From: Tamarix chinensis
Lineage: Eukaryota; Streptophyta; Magnoliopsida; Caryophyllales; Tamaricaceae
Reading direction: 5' to 3'
DNA length: 64,000 nt
Assembly: GCA_030549775.1 (NCBI GenBank)
Contig: CM060171.1
Span: 1,604,001 to 1,668,000, forward strand
Shown here: piece after piece, positions 46,798 through 58,639 of the stretch
Layout: the number at the start of each line of letters is the position of its first letter
Numbering within the stretch: the first letter of the stretch is position 1
Translations under genes and position numbers: made by a program
The notes under the pieces: generated by a model
Seen by the model: the letters and a program-made list of their open reading frames with translations, nothing else
Databases searched by the model: none
Told to the model about the DNA's origin: nothing

Positions 46798-47290
46798 ATG
46801 CAAACCTTAACTCATCGTAACCCACACTTCCATGCAACCCTAGCTCCCATGCAAACCCTAACTCCACATAGACTTATTTCCATGCAAACCCTAACCCACA
46901 TGCAAACCCTAGTTTCACGTAGACCACACTTCCATGCAAACCCTAATTCACATGCAAACCCTGGCTCCACGTATACCACACTTCCATGCAACCCCAATTT
47001 ATATGGAAACCCTAGCTTCACATTTACCTCACTTCCATGCAAACCCTAATTCATATGCAAACTCTAGCTCCACGTAGTCATGCTTCCATGAAAGTCCCAA
47101 CCTCAGGTCAATTTATGCAAACCCTAACATCATACCATTTCATGCAAACCCTAACATCATGTCATTTCATGCAAACCCTAACATCATGTCATTTCATGCA
47201 AACCCTAACTCCCTGCCATTCCATACAAACCCTAGCACCATGCCATTTCATGCAAGACCCTAACACCATGCCATTTCATGAACCCTAACA
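46798..47290 (-). repeat. CATGCAAACCCTAA minisatellite, copy D
   Basis: Irregular repeats of CATGCAAACCCTAA with linkers such as TTCCACGTAGACCACACTTC, then (47,105-47,290) about seven units of 27 bases: TTTCATGCAAACCCTAAC + ATCATGTCA. Each contains AACCCTAA, the core of the plant telomere repeat, but spaced, not a pure telomere tract. On the element-sense strand it reads TTAGGGTTTGCATG, also seen in copy E. Confidence 0.85.
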
Positions 47291-48289
47291 TGTCTCAAGT
47301 CATATCATACAATAATGACATAAACATATGCATAGTTCTCATGCCACAATTTATTCACACCAACATACTTCAACTCTACAATCAAGCCATATGCGAAATA
47401 ATTAATAATAATGAACATAAAATACATGGCATATCAAGCACATAGTACATTCAGACACATAAATGGCCTTAGCAGTCCCTTACCTAAAACATCACCGGTC
47501 TTGTGCACGCTCCTATTCCACTTGAGGGATTTGATTGGGTTCGCCTATTATATCAAAGCATACTAGAATTAGACTCTCTTATATAATTTTATTATCCTCT
47601 AACTTATTCCAAGATTTGGTTTTTAATTAAAATACTACTACTTAAAAATTAACTATAGAAACTATTACAATTAATTTATTATTTTCATTCGAAGAGGGTG
47701 GTGATCTAAGGGTTTCTATCCTTCACCCAAAATAGAAATGATAGTATAATAATGATGATGATGATAACAATAACAATAATAATAGTAATAATAATAGTAA
47801 TAAAAATAAATAATAATATTAATAAGGTATAATACTATTAATGATACTTTTTTTATTAGTAGAATATTAAATATTAATAATATCAAAATTCTTAAAATTA
47901 CAATTTGGATTTCTAACCACCCCACTTTAATAATACTAACATCATTCGAAATTGTAATAATGATATTAACAATATATATACTTATAATATAATTTAATAA
48001 AGATAATAATAATAATATAATTAAAATAATGTTAAAAATGTTAATAATACTAATGAAAAGTAAAAGTGCGAGACCTAATTAAAATTTTAGGTCTCTGCCC
48101 CTCCTGAAATAATTACAATATCAATCCAATAATTACACTAATAATAATATTATTATTAATATTATTATTAATAATAACATTAAACATGTAAAAATTTAAT
48201 TAAATAAGTAAAGGTCGAGATGAATAATATATCTTACTCAATAATACTCCCAGACCTGTCAACAAAATTTAGAAATTAGAATACAGTCG

Positions 48290-48294
48290 ATATC

Positions 48295-48345
<51 letters not shown>

Positions 48346-48346
48346 T
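48290..48346. repeat. (AAT)n microsatellite, copy D
   Basis: About 17 AAT units, preceded (47,740-48,200) by looser AAT/ATT-rich DNA. Same place as in the other long LTR copies. Confidence 0.9.
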
Positions 48347-48429
48347 AAAGTTGAATTAACACTAAAATTTAGGCTAAAAATAGAATAATTATCAATAATT
48401 CAAAACTAAGTGTTTAAAATGTCTAGGGT

Positions 48430-49600
48430 TTCACCTTGAGTCGGAGGATGTAGGTGGAACCGGTGGTGGTTCCCGGAGGTGCCCGGAAAATGGATCTAAG
48501 AGGGTTAAAAATGAAGAAAAAGAGGTGAGGGGGAAGGAGAAAAATAAAATAAATCTATGGGGCTGTAGAGGAGATTTATCAGGAGTTAATGTTTGGTTTG
48601 GAAGGTGTTAGAAGTGGCACATGTGGTGGTGGAAGGTGGTTCAACGTCTCGGGGTGAAATTTTCTGTCGAAGCAACTAACCAACTTTGTGCGATTATGGA
48701 GGCTTGTACAAGATGAATCGAAGGTTTTGGTTAGTTTAGTTAATTAGAGGGTGTTGCAGGGAAGAGATTGGGAGCAAGAGGAGGCGTTGAAGTTGGTCGG
48801 AGGTGGAGTAATAGTCGTCTAACGGGGCGGTGGTGCACGGTCTGAACTTAGGGTTTCGGGGAAATAAAAATCTTGAATCCAGGTTATGAGGATGGTTTTT
48901 ATAGTTGTGGAGGTTAAGGTTGAATTAGGAAGGTTACCAAGAGTTGAAATTGGGAGGGAAATTGGTTTATTCAAGCTGAAGGTCGACGGCAATGTTTTTG
49001 AAATTTTATCGACCTTCGCGAGAGAAATGGGGCAAAACGTGGGGAAGAGAGGGGGAGTGGAACAGTTCAAACTAACGGGAAGGTCGAGAGGAAGAAAATG
49101 AGCGGGAGAAGAGCCGGTCACGCCACGTGTGGCCGGCGGCGCCATTTTCGGGGAGAAATGGAGGTGCTGGCGGTTATGACGTCGGGCTGGAGGAAGAAGA
49201 AGAAGGTGGGGGTGCTGGACTGGGTGGTTTGTGGGGGAGAAAAGAAAGAAAAATGGAGGGAGACCAGGCGGTTCGGCGCAAGGGTGAAGGAGATTAAATA
49301 AAACAAAGTGTTTTGGGTGCAAAGCGGAATAAAGAATGGCGTTTCGGGTTGTCGGGCAACGGTAAAGAAAATGAAATAAAACGCGGCGTTTAAGTGGGAG
49401 AAAGAAGTCAAACGCGGCATGGAGAGAGGGAGGGCGGCGACGACGCGCGGGCTGGCCCGCGCCAAAGAGAAAGGAAAGAAGAATAGGTATAGGGCCGCGC
49501 AACAGGCCCAATTCGGCGAAGAAGAAGAAAAAGAAATAAAAGGAAAGAAAAAGGAAAAGAAAAGAAAAGAAAAGAAAAGGAAAGAGGGAAAAAGGAAAAG
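48430..49600 (-). repeat. GC-rich island and purine tract of long LTR copy D
   Basis: GC-rich DNA with GGTGG, CGGCG and GACGTC words, then (49,460-49,610) an almost pure GAAAAG/GGAAAAG tract, which is C/T on the element strand. A TATAAAAA box (minus) is at 48,896-48,903. A 267-codon minus frame (48,819-49,622) is a by-product of the pyrimidine bias; it has no domain and other copies do not preserve it. Confidence 0.6.
48896..48903 (-). promoter_or_regulatory. Candidate TATA box of long LTR copy D
   Basis: The minus strand reads TATAAAAACC just after AGGTTGTGGAG-type sequence and ahead of CCTGGATTCAAG. Copy G has TATAAATACC ahead of CCTGGACTCAAG at the same place (61,933), so both box and downstream motif are conserved. 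Confidence 0.55.
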
Positions 49601-50042
49601 AGAAATAATTAGGTTGGGTCAAATTAAATAAATTTGAATATTCAGGATATTTAAAATTAATAATATTTAAATAAAATAAATTTTAAATCCCTTTTTAGGC
49701 TAAAATAGGATTTTTAAAGGATTTTTCCAAAATTTTCATTTTAAATTAATAAATCGCTCAAATTTTATTTAATTTAATTATTTATAAAATTAAAATTAAT
49801 TTGAAACAATTTTATATTTCTTAATTTAAATAAAATAATTTATTTAAATAAATTTCCAAATTAAAATATTTAATTAGATAATATGCCCAAATTTCCTTTA
49901 CCTAACATATTTATAAAATTTCTTATTAATTTACCCTAATAAATTTTCTTTTATTTTAATAAAATAATTTATTAACTTAAATTTTCAAATACAACCTTAT
50001 TTAAATATAATATTTAAAATTAGAAAATTTCGGGGCATTTCA

Positions 50043-50713
50043 CCATGCTCTTTATCAAAACCATGCGAGTACGGGAACTCCCACTATTTTAGTTGGTGGC
50101 TCGGTCACATATAGGGCAACATGCACCTAACCACTATTATAGCCGATGGATCAGTCACATATAGGGTAGAACACCCTAACCACTATTCCTTATTGATGGA
50201 TCAGTTGGCCCCGGCTCGCATGGTGTTCCACTGTAAGTACTTAGTGTCTTTTATGTGTCTTAGCAAACTCAGGTTTGGTTTATTGAGCTCAAGATCCCCC
50301 AATATTATAGTCAGTGGGCCAGAAACACATAGAGCATAAAGCTCCTGATGACTATTATAGCCGATGGATTGGACACTTATAGGGTGGAACACCCTAACCA
50401 CTATTCCTAACCTATGGATTGGCTTGGACCCGGCTCAATAATCTTTCACTTTACATGATTAATGTCTTGAGTTTCTTATTCAGAATTTTTTAACCCTAGA
50501 CATGCATGACTAACTCCCTCTACGCTTATCCTCCAAAAGAACCCGTCTCACATCGTAAGACTCATGCACTTCCTAACTTGGTCCAACATCCTTTCCTCCT
50601 CACCTTAACTCACACTAGAGCCCATCTCCCACGTATGTGGGTTATGGCCCACTACCTTACACTTCCAAGTCCACCCACCGTCTCACTCTAGAGTTTTATT
50701 CCGAAACCCTAAT
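50043..50713 (-). repeat. Long LTR family, copy G, first segment (with CCGGTGG array)
   Basis: Begins inside the family sequence (CCATGCTCTTTATCAAAACC matches the DNA just before the array in other copies), so its own LTR 3' end was displaced by copy D. Contains the array (50,064-50,440), then ACATGCATGACTAACTCCCT and GAAACCCTAATTTAGA, where copy E interrupts. The segment resumes at 55,318. Confidence 0.75.
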
Positions 50714-51139
50714 TTAGATGAAATGCCCTGAAAATTCCTAATTCTAAATATTATATTTAAATGAGGTTTTATTATAAAAGTTAATTAAGTATATTAATTT
50801 ATTTAAAATAAAAGAAAATTAATTAGGGCAAATCAAGAATAAATTTATAAGTATTTTAATTAGGATGAATTTGGGGTATTTTAGCTAATTAAAGATTTTA
50901 AGTTGGGAATTTATTTAAATAAATTATTTTATTTAAAATAAGAATGAGAAAATAGTTTTAATTTAATAATAATTTTATAAATAATTTAATTGGAGGAATT
51001 TAGGGTGTTTTGATAATTAAAATGGAATTTATGGAAAATATTTTAAATATCCTAATTTAGCCTAAAAAGGGATTTAAATATTATTTTATTTAAATATTAT
51101 TATTTTAAACATCCTAAATATTTTGATTAATTTAATTGG

Positions 51140-52210
51140 CCATAATCTATTTTTTTCTCCTTTCCTTTTTTCCTTTCCTTTTTCTTTCTTTTTCTTCTTT
51201 TTCTTTTTCCTCTTCTTTTCGTCGACTGGTCCAGCCGCGGCCCAGTTCCCCTTTTTCTTTTCTTCTTCTTCTTCGGCACGGCCCAGCCCTCGCCGTCGTC
51301 CTGCCTCCGCCCTCCACGCTGCGTTTCGCCCGTTTTACGCCCGAACCTCGTCGTTCCATTAAACGTACCCTCGACTCGCACCCAAACCGCCCGGTTCTCC
51401 CCTTTTCTTTTCTTTCCCCGGCCGACCCGACCGCCTCCCTTCCTTCTTCCTTCTTCCTCCTTTCTCCTCCGTCGACGCCGCTGCAACTCCCTCCCCTGTC
51501 AATGGCTTCTCTTGCTACGGTGAATAATACCGGCCGTTTCTTGTCTCATTGCCTTCCTCTTAACTCTAGGAATAAATTGGCATAATTTTCGCGCGTTAAC
51601 TCTCGCCCGTTTCTCCTCCCCAACCTCTCGAAACCCCGAAGCAAACCAAACGTCGGCCGATCAATTACCGCCACCGGCCACCCAAATTATTGCATTTAAA
51701 ACTTCCATGTCGACCTCCAGCTCCTCATTATCCATTCCAACATCTATAAATAGCCTGATTGTAGGAGTTGTGGAATATTTTTCTTCCCCGAAACCCTCGG
51801 CCCGAGCTGTCGCCACCCCAACTTCAGACGCCTCTTCCGCCGCCGTCAGCCAACCTCAGCGCCACCGAAACATTTCATTCTCTTCCCTGAAATTTCCTCT
51901 AATTAACTAAACCATTTTCACTTCTTGATTCTTCTTGTACGAGCCTCAATAATCATGCAAAGTTAGATGCTCGTTTCGCCGGAATTTTGACCCTGAAGCC
52001 TTTAACAGCCTTCCACCGCCGTGCGCCGCCACCTTTGGCTGCACCATCACCATCATTTTGTCCCTCTCCTCCTGGGCAACAATAAACACCTCTTATATCA
52101 CCTCAATTCTCCCTATCTTTTTCCCAACATCTATCTTTTTCTCTGTCTTCTATTTTTCCGGCCACCGCCGCCGCCGCCGTGAACCACCGCTGGTGCCACC
52201 TATCCCCACC
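51140..52210 (+). repeat. Pyrimidine run and GC island of copy E
   Basis: TTTCTTTTTCTTC-type pyrimidine tract, then CG-rich sequence (CCGCCGCCGCCGTG near 52,170). Open frames of up to 149 codons here are low-complexity Ser/Pro/Phe products; rejected as genes. Confidence 0.6.
51745..51752 (+). promoter_or_regulatory. TATA box of long LTR copy E
   Basis: CTATAAATAG context, an ideal plant TATA element on the element-sense strand, within the island. Gives a predicted start about 30 bases downstream, near 51,780, and an R-U5 of roughly 3.5 kb. Confidence 0.55.
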
Positions 52211-53149
52211 AGCTTAAGGGTGGAGAATGGTAATAAAATAATTTTATTGTTAGTTTCGAATTTTAAGTTATTAATTGAATTATTATGGGATTATTATCAT
52301 TCTTCTTCTTCTTATTATTATTATTAATATTATAATTATTAGAATAATTATTATTAACGTTTTATTATTTATTCTGGAAAATCTTAGGCCCTAATTTTGT
52401 ATTAACATTTGCACTTATTTATTTGAGTATTATTATTTCTACTGTTCTTATAACCATTAATAATATTATTATCATTATCTTTATTATTTCAATATTATTA
52501 TATATGTTATTAATTTTATTATTAATATTAAATAAATGGTAAGTCATTAGTTATTTTAAAACTTATATGTTATTGTTATTGTTATTATTATTATTATTGT
52601 TATTATTTATATTCCCATTGATATTAGTTTTATTATCCTTGATATTATTATATTAGTATCATTATTATCATTAGGTTAAATCTTAACCTTATATTATCAA
52701 GGTTTATAATATCTCTATTATTTTTATGTCTTTAGCAAAGTTAGAATTTTGTTAAGGTTATTATTTGGTCAAAGCCCTAAGGAGGCGTAGGAGCGTGCTC
52801 CAAGACCGGTGTCGTTTTAGGTAAGGGGTGCTAAGGCCTTTTATGTGCTTATGGGCATTATGTGCTTCGCATGCTATGTATCCTATGTATTATTATAATC
52901 ATTCTGTATGTGATATAACGTGGATGATATAACGTGGAGTTGAAGAATGTTTTGCATGGCATGTGTATTATTTATGTATGATGATATGTGTTGTGATACT
53001 GTAAGACATGCATTTGAGAATTTCGATGTGGTTGTATGGGGAAAAGGATGAAAAATGAGGATGGAGAAAGAAGTTGATTAAGGGATGTGAGTTGACTTAA
53101 GTATTCCATTGATTCATGAGTAAAGGAATAAAATGGAGAATTTTAGGGT

Positions 53150-53790
53150 TTCGTGTGTGAGAATTTGATTTATGATTTTTGAGGTTTTGTATGGAGAATA
53201 TAATTTATGGTTTTATATAGGGAAGTTTAATTTATGGTTTTGTATGGTTTTGTGGGAAAGAATATAATTTATGACGTTATATGGGAGAATTGAATTTATG
53301 GTTTGTTTGGGAGAATCTAATTTATGATGTTATTTGGGATAATGTAATTTATGATATTATATGGGAGAACCTAATTTATGATTTGATTGGGAGAATCTAA
53401 TTTATTACTTGCTTGGGGAAATCCAATTAATCCAAATTATGATTTTGCTTGGGAGTTTCTAATTTATGATTTTATGTGGGAGAATCTAACTTATAGTCTT
53501 GTATGGGGGAATCTAAATTGTGGTTATGAAAGGGGAGAATCTAATCAATTGTATTATGTGGACAAATCTTGGGTTTTGCTATGGATTGAATTTAGGGTTT
53601 TATATGGCAGAATCGTGGGTTGTATGATGTTACTAAGGTTTGTATGGTGGTAATTATAGTTGTTTGGTGGTATTAGGGTTTACATGTTGGCATGGATGGT
53701 TGGATGACGGTATTAGGGTTTGCATGATTGAAATTAGGGTTTCACATGGAATTTTAGGGTTTGCATGAAAAATGTTCGAAGGTTTGCATG
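53150..53790 (+). repeat. GGGAGAATCTAATTTATGA minisatellite, copy E
   Basis: About 12-15 units of ~30-33 bases such as TTGGGAGAATCTAATTTATG + ATTTTATA, then GTTTGCATGG/TTAGGGTTT words to ~53,790. Sits in the same slot as the CATGCAAACCCTAA array of copy D but with a different main unit. Confidence 0.75.
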
Positions 53791-54254
53791 GGGAGATTAA
53801 TGTCTGCATGGGTATGAAATTTACGTGTGGAAAGTTAATTTGGGATGTAAGGAAGGTAATGTAAGTATTATTCGGGTGTTAGACTATTTTGGATGAAAAA
53901 TAGTACGTGGAGCATTATGAGGGTATGGAAGAGATTGAATTAGGGTTTGGAGTAATGAACTCTGGGTTGTTGTGATTAATTAGGGTTGGAGTGGATAATT
54001 GTGGTTTGTTATGATTAACTAAGGAGCGGAGTGGCTAATTATGGTTGTTATGATTAAATAGGGTTTGGAGTGGTTACTATGGTTTGTTGTGGTTAATTGA
54101 GGTTTGTGGTGGTTGATTAGGGTTTTTGTGTTATCATGTGCATGTGGTAATTAAAGTGTAATTATGATGGTGGAATTTTATGATTCGTGCATACCCATGG
54201 TGGAAACTTTTGAATAAGATACTTAAGACACTAATTATTTAAAGTGGAAGATCG

Positions 54255-54630
54255 TTGAGACGGGACCAACCGATCCACCGGTTCGGAATAGTGGTTAGGG
54301 TTTTTACCCTATGTGTGACCGATCCACCGGTTATAATAGTAGTTAGAGCAGGATGCTCTATGCGTAAACCGATCCACCGGTTATAATAGTGGGGGTTCCC
54401 GAGCTCAATAATTGCAAACCAGAATTTTGCTAAAAGGCCTAAAAGATACTAATTACTTACAGTGGAACACCATGCGAGCCGGAGCCAACCGATCCACCGG
54501 TTAGGAATAGTGGTTAGGACGCGTAGTCCTATGTGTATCCGATCCACCGGCTATAATGGTGGTCAGGGTATGATACCCTATGTGCCTCCGATCCACCGGC
54601 TATAATAGTGGGGGCTTCCGTACTCGCATG
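54255..54630 (+). repeat. CCGGTGG internal array, copy E
   Basis: On the plus strand the unit reads CCGATCCACCGGTTATAATA GTGG. Two blocks, split by GAGCTCAATAATTGCAAACC...CAGTGGAACACCATGCGAG. Units are cleaner than in copies B and C, fitting a younger insertion. Confidence 0.85.
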
Positions 54631-55317
54631 GATTTGATATAAAGCATGGTGTGTAACGAATTTCGATAAGAGATTAATTAAACAGTTAATCTAGATTATT
54701 TATGGGCCTTTGCACTTTTACCTGAATTGTTCATATACCTTTGTATTGCTATGTTGGATTATGCCCTGTTATTAATCTGCATGGATTATTTGCTTCTGTG
54801 TCGGCCTTAGTGCTCGGTTACCTTACTCAATACATAGCGTACTGATCACCCCTTTTAAGGGTGCTTCTCATTCCCACGAGTAGTATGCCCTTCTGGTTTG
54901 TGCAGGTGGACGAGACATCAGTCGGGGCTGAGTGTTGAGCATGTTTGGCTCAAGTTCGAGAGAGTTGTGGTCGTATTTCAGTCTTTATGTAATTTTATTT
55001 CTTGCTATTATTTCTTTGTATTGGAGTATTTATCCTCTTTGATTTCGCACTCTGATTTTTATTTTATTACGTTTATAAACGTTTATGCGTACTCTGATTT
55101 TAAGGTATGATCTTTCGAGTTCTTTTATGAACTATTGATTTGAATTTAATGTAAATCTTTTCCTTAGCCTTAGCACTTGGTACTGGAACGGTCGGAGAGA
55201 ACTGCTCTAGTATTAAGTGTGGCGGTAACATTTCTAGAATTCACGGGTTTTAAGTATTTCTAATTTAATTGCTTCCGCTTTAAAAAAAATTAGTGAATTT
55301 TGGGGTGTTACATTAGA

Positions 55318-56318
55318 CCTAATTGGCCCATTCTACTCCACCTCACACAACTCAAATCATGTGAACACTCCACACATCACAACTCATAGATTCCACCCTC
55401 ATCATCACACTTTACTCACTAAGTACACGTGTGACTATGAAACCCTAAGTAGCCACACTAAACCCTAGCTGGCCACACCAAACCCTAGCTTGGTCTCCTA
55501 TGTACCCTTATACTGTCCCACATACTATTTTTCAGCTAAAGTGTTCAATCACCCAAACAACACTTTCATCACCTTCCTAAAATCCCAAATCAACCTTCCA
55601 TACGTAAATTTCACCCCCATGTAGACATTACACATTCCATGTAACCCTTCTAACTTTTTCATGTAAACCCTAAAACTCCCATGTGCAACACTAGATTCAC
55701 CCATGCAAACCCTAGATTCTTCCCTATGTACTTAGATTCTCCCATGCAGACCCTAGATCCATTCATACAAAACCTTAGATTCCTCTATGCAAAACCTTAG
55801 ATTCTGTCATACAAAACCCTAGATTCCTCCATTTACGATCATGCAACATTTAGGTCAACTCCACATCATTTCACTCCATATCATCATATTACATAACCTA
55901 GCATGCATGTCTTACAGGGTCACATCACAATCACAACACAAACATATGATACACAAATCATAAGATAACACATAAACGTACCTCAACTCCAAGTCGCACC
56001 ATACATAAAATTGTTATAACAATATACAAAAGGTACATCACATATTATGGCACATGGCATACAAGGCATATAAGACACATTACATACATGCGGCCTTAGC
56101 TACACCCTTACATAATATGACACCAGTCTTGGAGTACGCTCCTATGCCTCCTTAGGGTTTTGACTAGTCTCACCTATAAGAGGGAAAAACTAAAGATTAG
56201 ATTCCCTCCTACTAAAAATACTATAATTTCCTAATTCATTCTAAGATTAGGGTTTTGGATAGAATATTAATATAATAGTAATAACACTAACTAATTACTA
56301 ATTTTGTTAAAGATAAAA
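55318..56318 (-). repeat. Long LTR family, copy G, second segment
   Basis: Continues copy G after E: CCTAATTGGCCCATTC, then loose CCCATGCAAACCCTAGATTC repeats (55,600-55,830), GCATGCATGTCTTACAGGGTC, GGCACATGGCATACAAGGCA and GGAGTACGCTCCTATGCCTC, all shared with copies A, D or F. Ends at GTAAT where copy F interrupts. Confidence 0.75.
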
Positions 56319-57096
56319 GTAATTGTAACACCCCCAAATTTCACTCCTGAAAAAAAAATTTTTTGAAAGATTAAAGCGGAAGCTAGGAGCGAATTTGGGA
56401 AATGTTACCGCCACATCTAACACAAGATAAATGTCAACCATCTATCTCATGTTAGATGCAAGGCTAAAACCTGTCAAACAATTAAATCCGAATTTTAAAG
56501 CATAACAGCGTTACGAGAAATTAAAAGTCAATTACAGAATCCTTGGAAATTTAAATACAATACTTGCAACTTCCAAAGGTGAATACAATTAAACCAAATA
56601 AATCCCGAAGGATAAATATCCGGATCGCCTACTCACTCAGGTCAAGCCTTCCACCCCAAAACAGTATCCGATCATAACCTGCATAAGAGGTCTGCTCCCC
56701 ACCATCGGTGGATCATCACAGGACCCATTCAACCAGTGTAGTATCAGTACGGGTCCAATACTGAGTAAGTCTCGCTAACCTACCTTATAGGAGAGATATC
56801 ATTAAGTGCATATTAAATTATAGTACAATACGCTAATACAATAACATACATACTCAAACCCACATCACAAGTCCTACCACACACATATAATAACATGCGA
56901 AACATATGTAATATCTTAAACCGATAAGAGATTCAGATAAACCAACCAGGCATTTATGGACAATGCCGAACCAAACCAATTGGGCATTTAGCCTCGCGGA
57001 CATTACTTAGGGACATGTCCAGCCCCGATCGAGTAGACTCATTATTTAAATCTCTGATAAATATAGTCAATTCACACCATAGTCTTTATCAATTCA

Positions 57097-57455
57097 TGTG
57101 AGTGCGGGAACCCCACTATTATAGCCGGTGGAACGGTCATGAGGGTCATGCCCTGCCACTATTTTAGCCGGTGGACCGGTCATGAGGGTAACATACCCTG
57201 CCACTATTATTCGCCGGTGGACCGGTCTGGCCCCGACTCACATGATGTTTCACTGTAATTACTTCGTATCTTTCCAATGTCTTATCGTTATTACGTTCGG
57301 TTTGTTGAGCACGGAATCCCCCACTATTATAGCCGGTGGACCGGTCATGAGGGTAACATACCCTGCCACTATTATTGCCGGTGGACCGGTCATGTAGGGC
57401 ACCCCGGCCCTAGCCACTATTATTCGCCGGTGGACCGGTCTGGGTCCAGCTCAAC
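57097..57455 (-). repeat. CCGGTGG internal array, copy F
   Basis: The most regular version: CCACTATTATAGCCGGTGGA followed by ACGGTC or CCGGTCATGAGGGT, unit 50-55 bases. Two blocks start GTGAGTGCGGGAACCCC (57,097) and GAGCACGGAATCCCC (57,308), separated by a TGTTTCACTGTAATTAC linker. CCGGTGGACCGG is a near-palindrome. Confidence 0.9.
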
Positions 57456-58639
57456 ATCTTTCTCTTTAAGTGATTAGTGTCTTAACATATCTTATTTGAA
57501 AGAATTACCCTTGACATGCATGGCTAACTATATCCACACTTATCCTCCCAGGAGAGCCTGTCCCATATCTTGGGACTCTTGCGCCCCTCATCATACCTCG
57601 ATATCCATTCCCCTTTACACTTACACATAATGAAAGCCAACTCTTAAGGGTGTAGGTTGAAGCCCAACACCTTGTGAAACCACACTCCACCCACTATCAC
57701 TCTCTAGGGTTTCCCTTGAAACCCTAATTGAACCTATGTGGCCCAATTTCCTCTTGCTTCACTATCATTAATTCATTTATCATCAAACACCTCATCTCAT
57801 TTAAGTTCAATCCCAAATCAATCACTACTTTCTCCCAAAACCCTAATCAGGTCCCTTATACACTCTTACACCGACCTACGTATTATTTTTCATCCCAAGT
57901 CTCCAAACACTCCACAACTCTCCCCTTAGCTAATTTACACTTTAATACAACTTTTCTCACGTAACGATCATCCTCATGCAAGTTTTATCCAACTCATGTA
58001 AACTCTCGAAGTTCCCATGCAAACCCTAAAATTTCCATGCATGGTTCTCATCTCTTATTCCCTTTGGTCAACCTTATACCCCCCTTTAGCAGTTCACTTT
58101 TATCATTTCATCTCCATGTCATAATAATAATTACCCTAACATGCATGTCCTAGAGGGTTAATTCACGCCGCAACACATCATAATCACCACGTATGGATAT
58201 CACATTCGTTTCATGAGAAAACACATACCACGTACCTCAACTCCAAGCTGCGCTACGCATAAAACACGTTAGGGATAATCATGTGATACACAACAAGACA
58301 TGATATATATATACAAGGCACTCAAGGCATACAAGTCACATAACACGTAAGAACCTTAGCCACATCCTTACGAAACACCCATAAGTGGAGGTAAGTAGAA
58401 ACTTACCTGGATCCGAAGCTAGCTAAGCAAATTGAGAAAGAGGGAGAGCTATAGAAGGCTCAACAATCCACGAGAAAGTTTTCCTAGATCGCCGATAGAA
58501 ATCGGAACTAGGTTAGAAACTATTTTATCAATCAATAATTCACATATTCAAATTAAATAAACAAAAACGAACAAAAACGATCTTTCTTGAGAAACGCGTC
58601 CAAAACTTAGGACTTAAAAGCATAGCTCTATTAAGATTA

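Larger units (their letters stand above)
45549..50042 (-). repeat. Long LTR family, copy D (4,494 bp, minus orientation)
   Basis: Element-sense start TGAAATGCCCCGAAATTTT at 50,042, end TTTTGGGGTGTTACA at 45,549, followed by a primer site. Landmarks on the plus strand: TACCAGACCAGTTCACTTCT and CCAAGTGCTAAGGCTAAG (45,636-45,685); GATCAGTATGCTACGTACCG (46,027); CCGGTGG array (46,268-46,710); CATGCAAACCCTAAC array (46,798-47,290); AAT runs (47,750-48,345); GC island (48,430-49,520); purine run; AT-rich end. It is a 5' LTR by its primer site. The rest of its element is lost apart from a short leader. On the right it enters copy G. Confidence 0.85.
50719..55312 (+). repeat. Long LTR family, copy E: solo LTR, 4,594 bp, plus orientation
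   Basis: Flanked by perfect TTAGA duplications (50,714-50,718; 55,313-55,317). Start TGAAATGCCCTGAAAATTCC, end ATTTTGGGGTGTTACA. No primer site follows, so it is a solo LTR. Joining the flanks restores copy G sequence seen uninterrupted in copy A (AAACCCTAATCGGACC...GGCCCA). Internal order, mirror of the minus copies: AT-rich start; pyrimidine run and GC island (51,140-52,210) with TATA box; TTA runs (52,300-52,680); 30-bp minisatellite and TTAGGGTTTGCATG words; CCGGTGG array (54,255-54,630); conserved end. Confidence 0.92.

Noticed and set aside
46798..47290. Interstitial telomere tract
   Set aside because: AACCCTAA words are spaced by other sequence at 27 bases or irregularly and sit in an LTR; there is no run of CCCTAAA.
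48819..49622. 267-codon open frame on the minus strand
   Set aside because: Lies in the pyrimidine/GC island of an LTR; composition is Phe/Pro/Ser/Leu-rich, no domain, and not kept in frame in copies A, E or G.
51136..51585. 149-codon frame with a hydrophobic start resembling a signal peptide
   Set aside because: The hydrophobic part is a TTTCTT pyrimidine run; no counterpart is preserved in other LTR copies.
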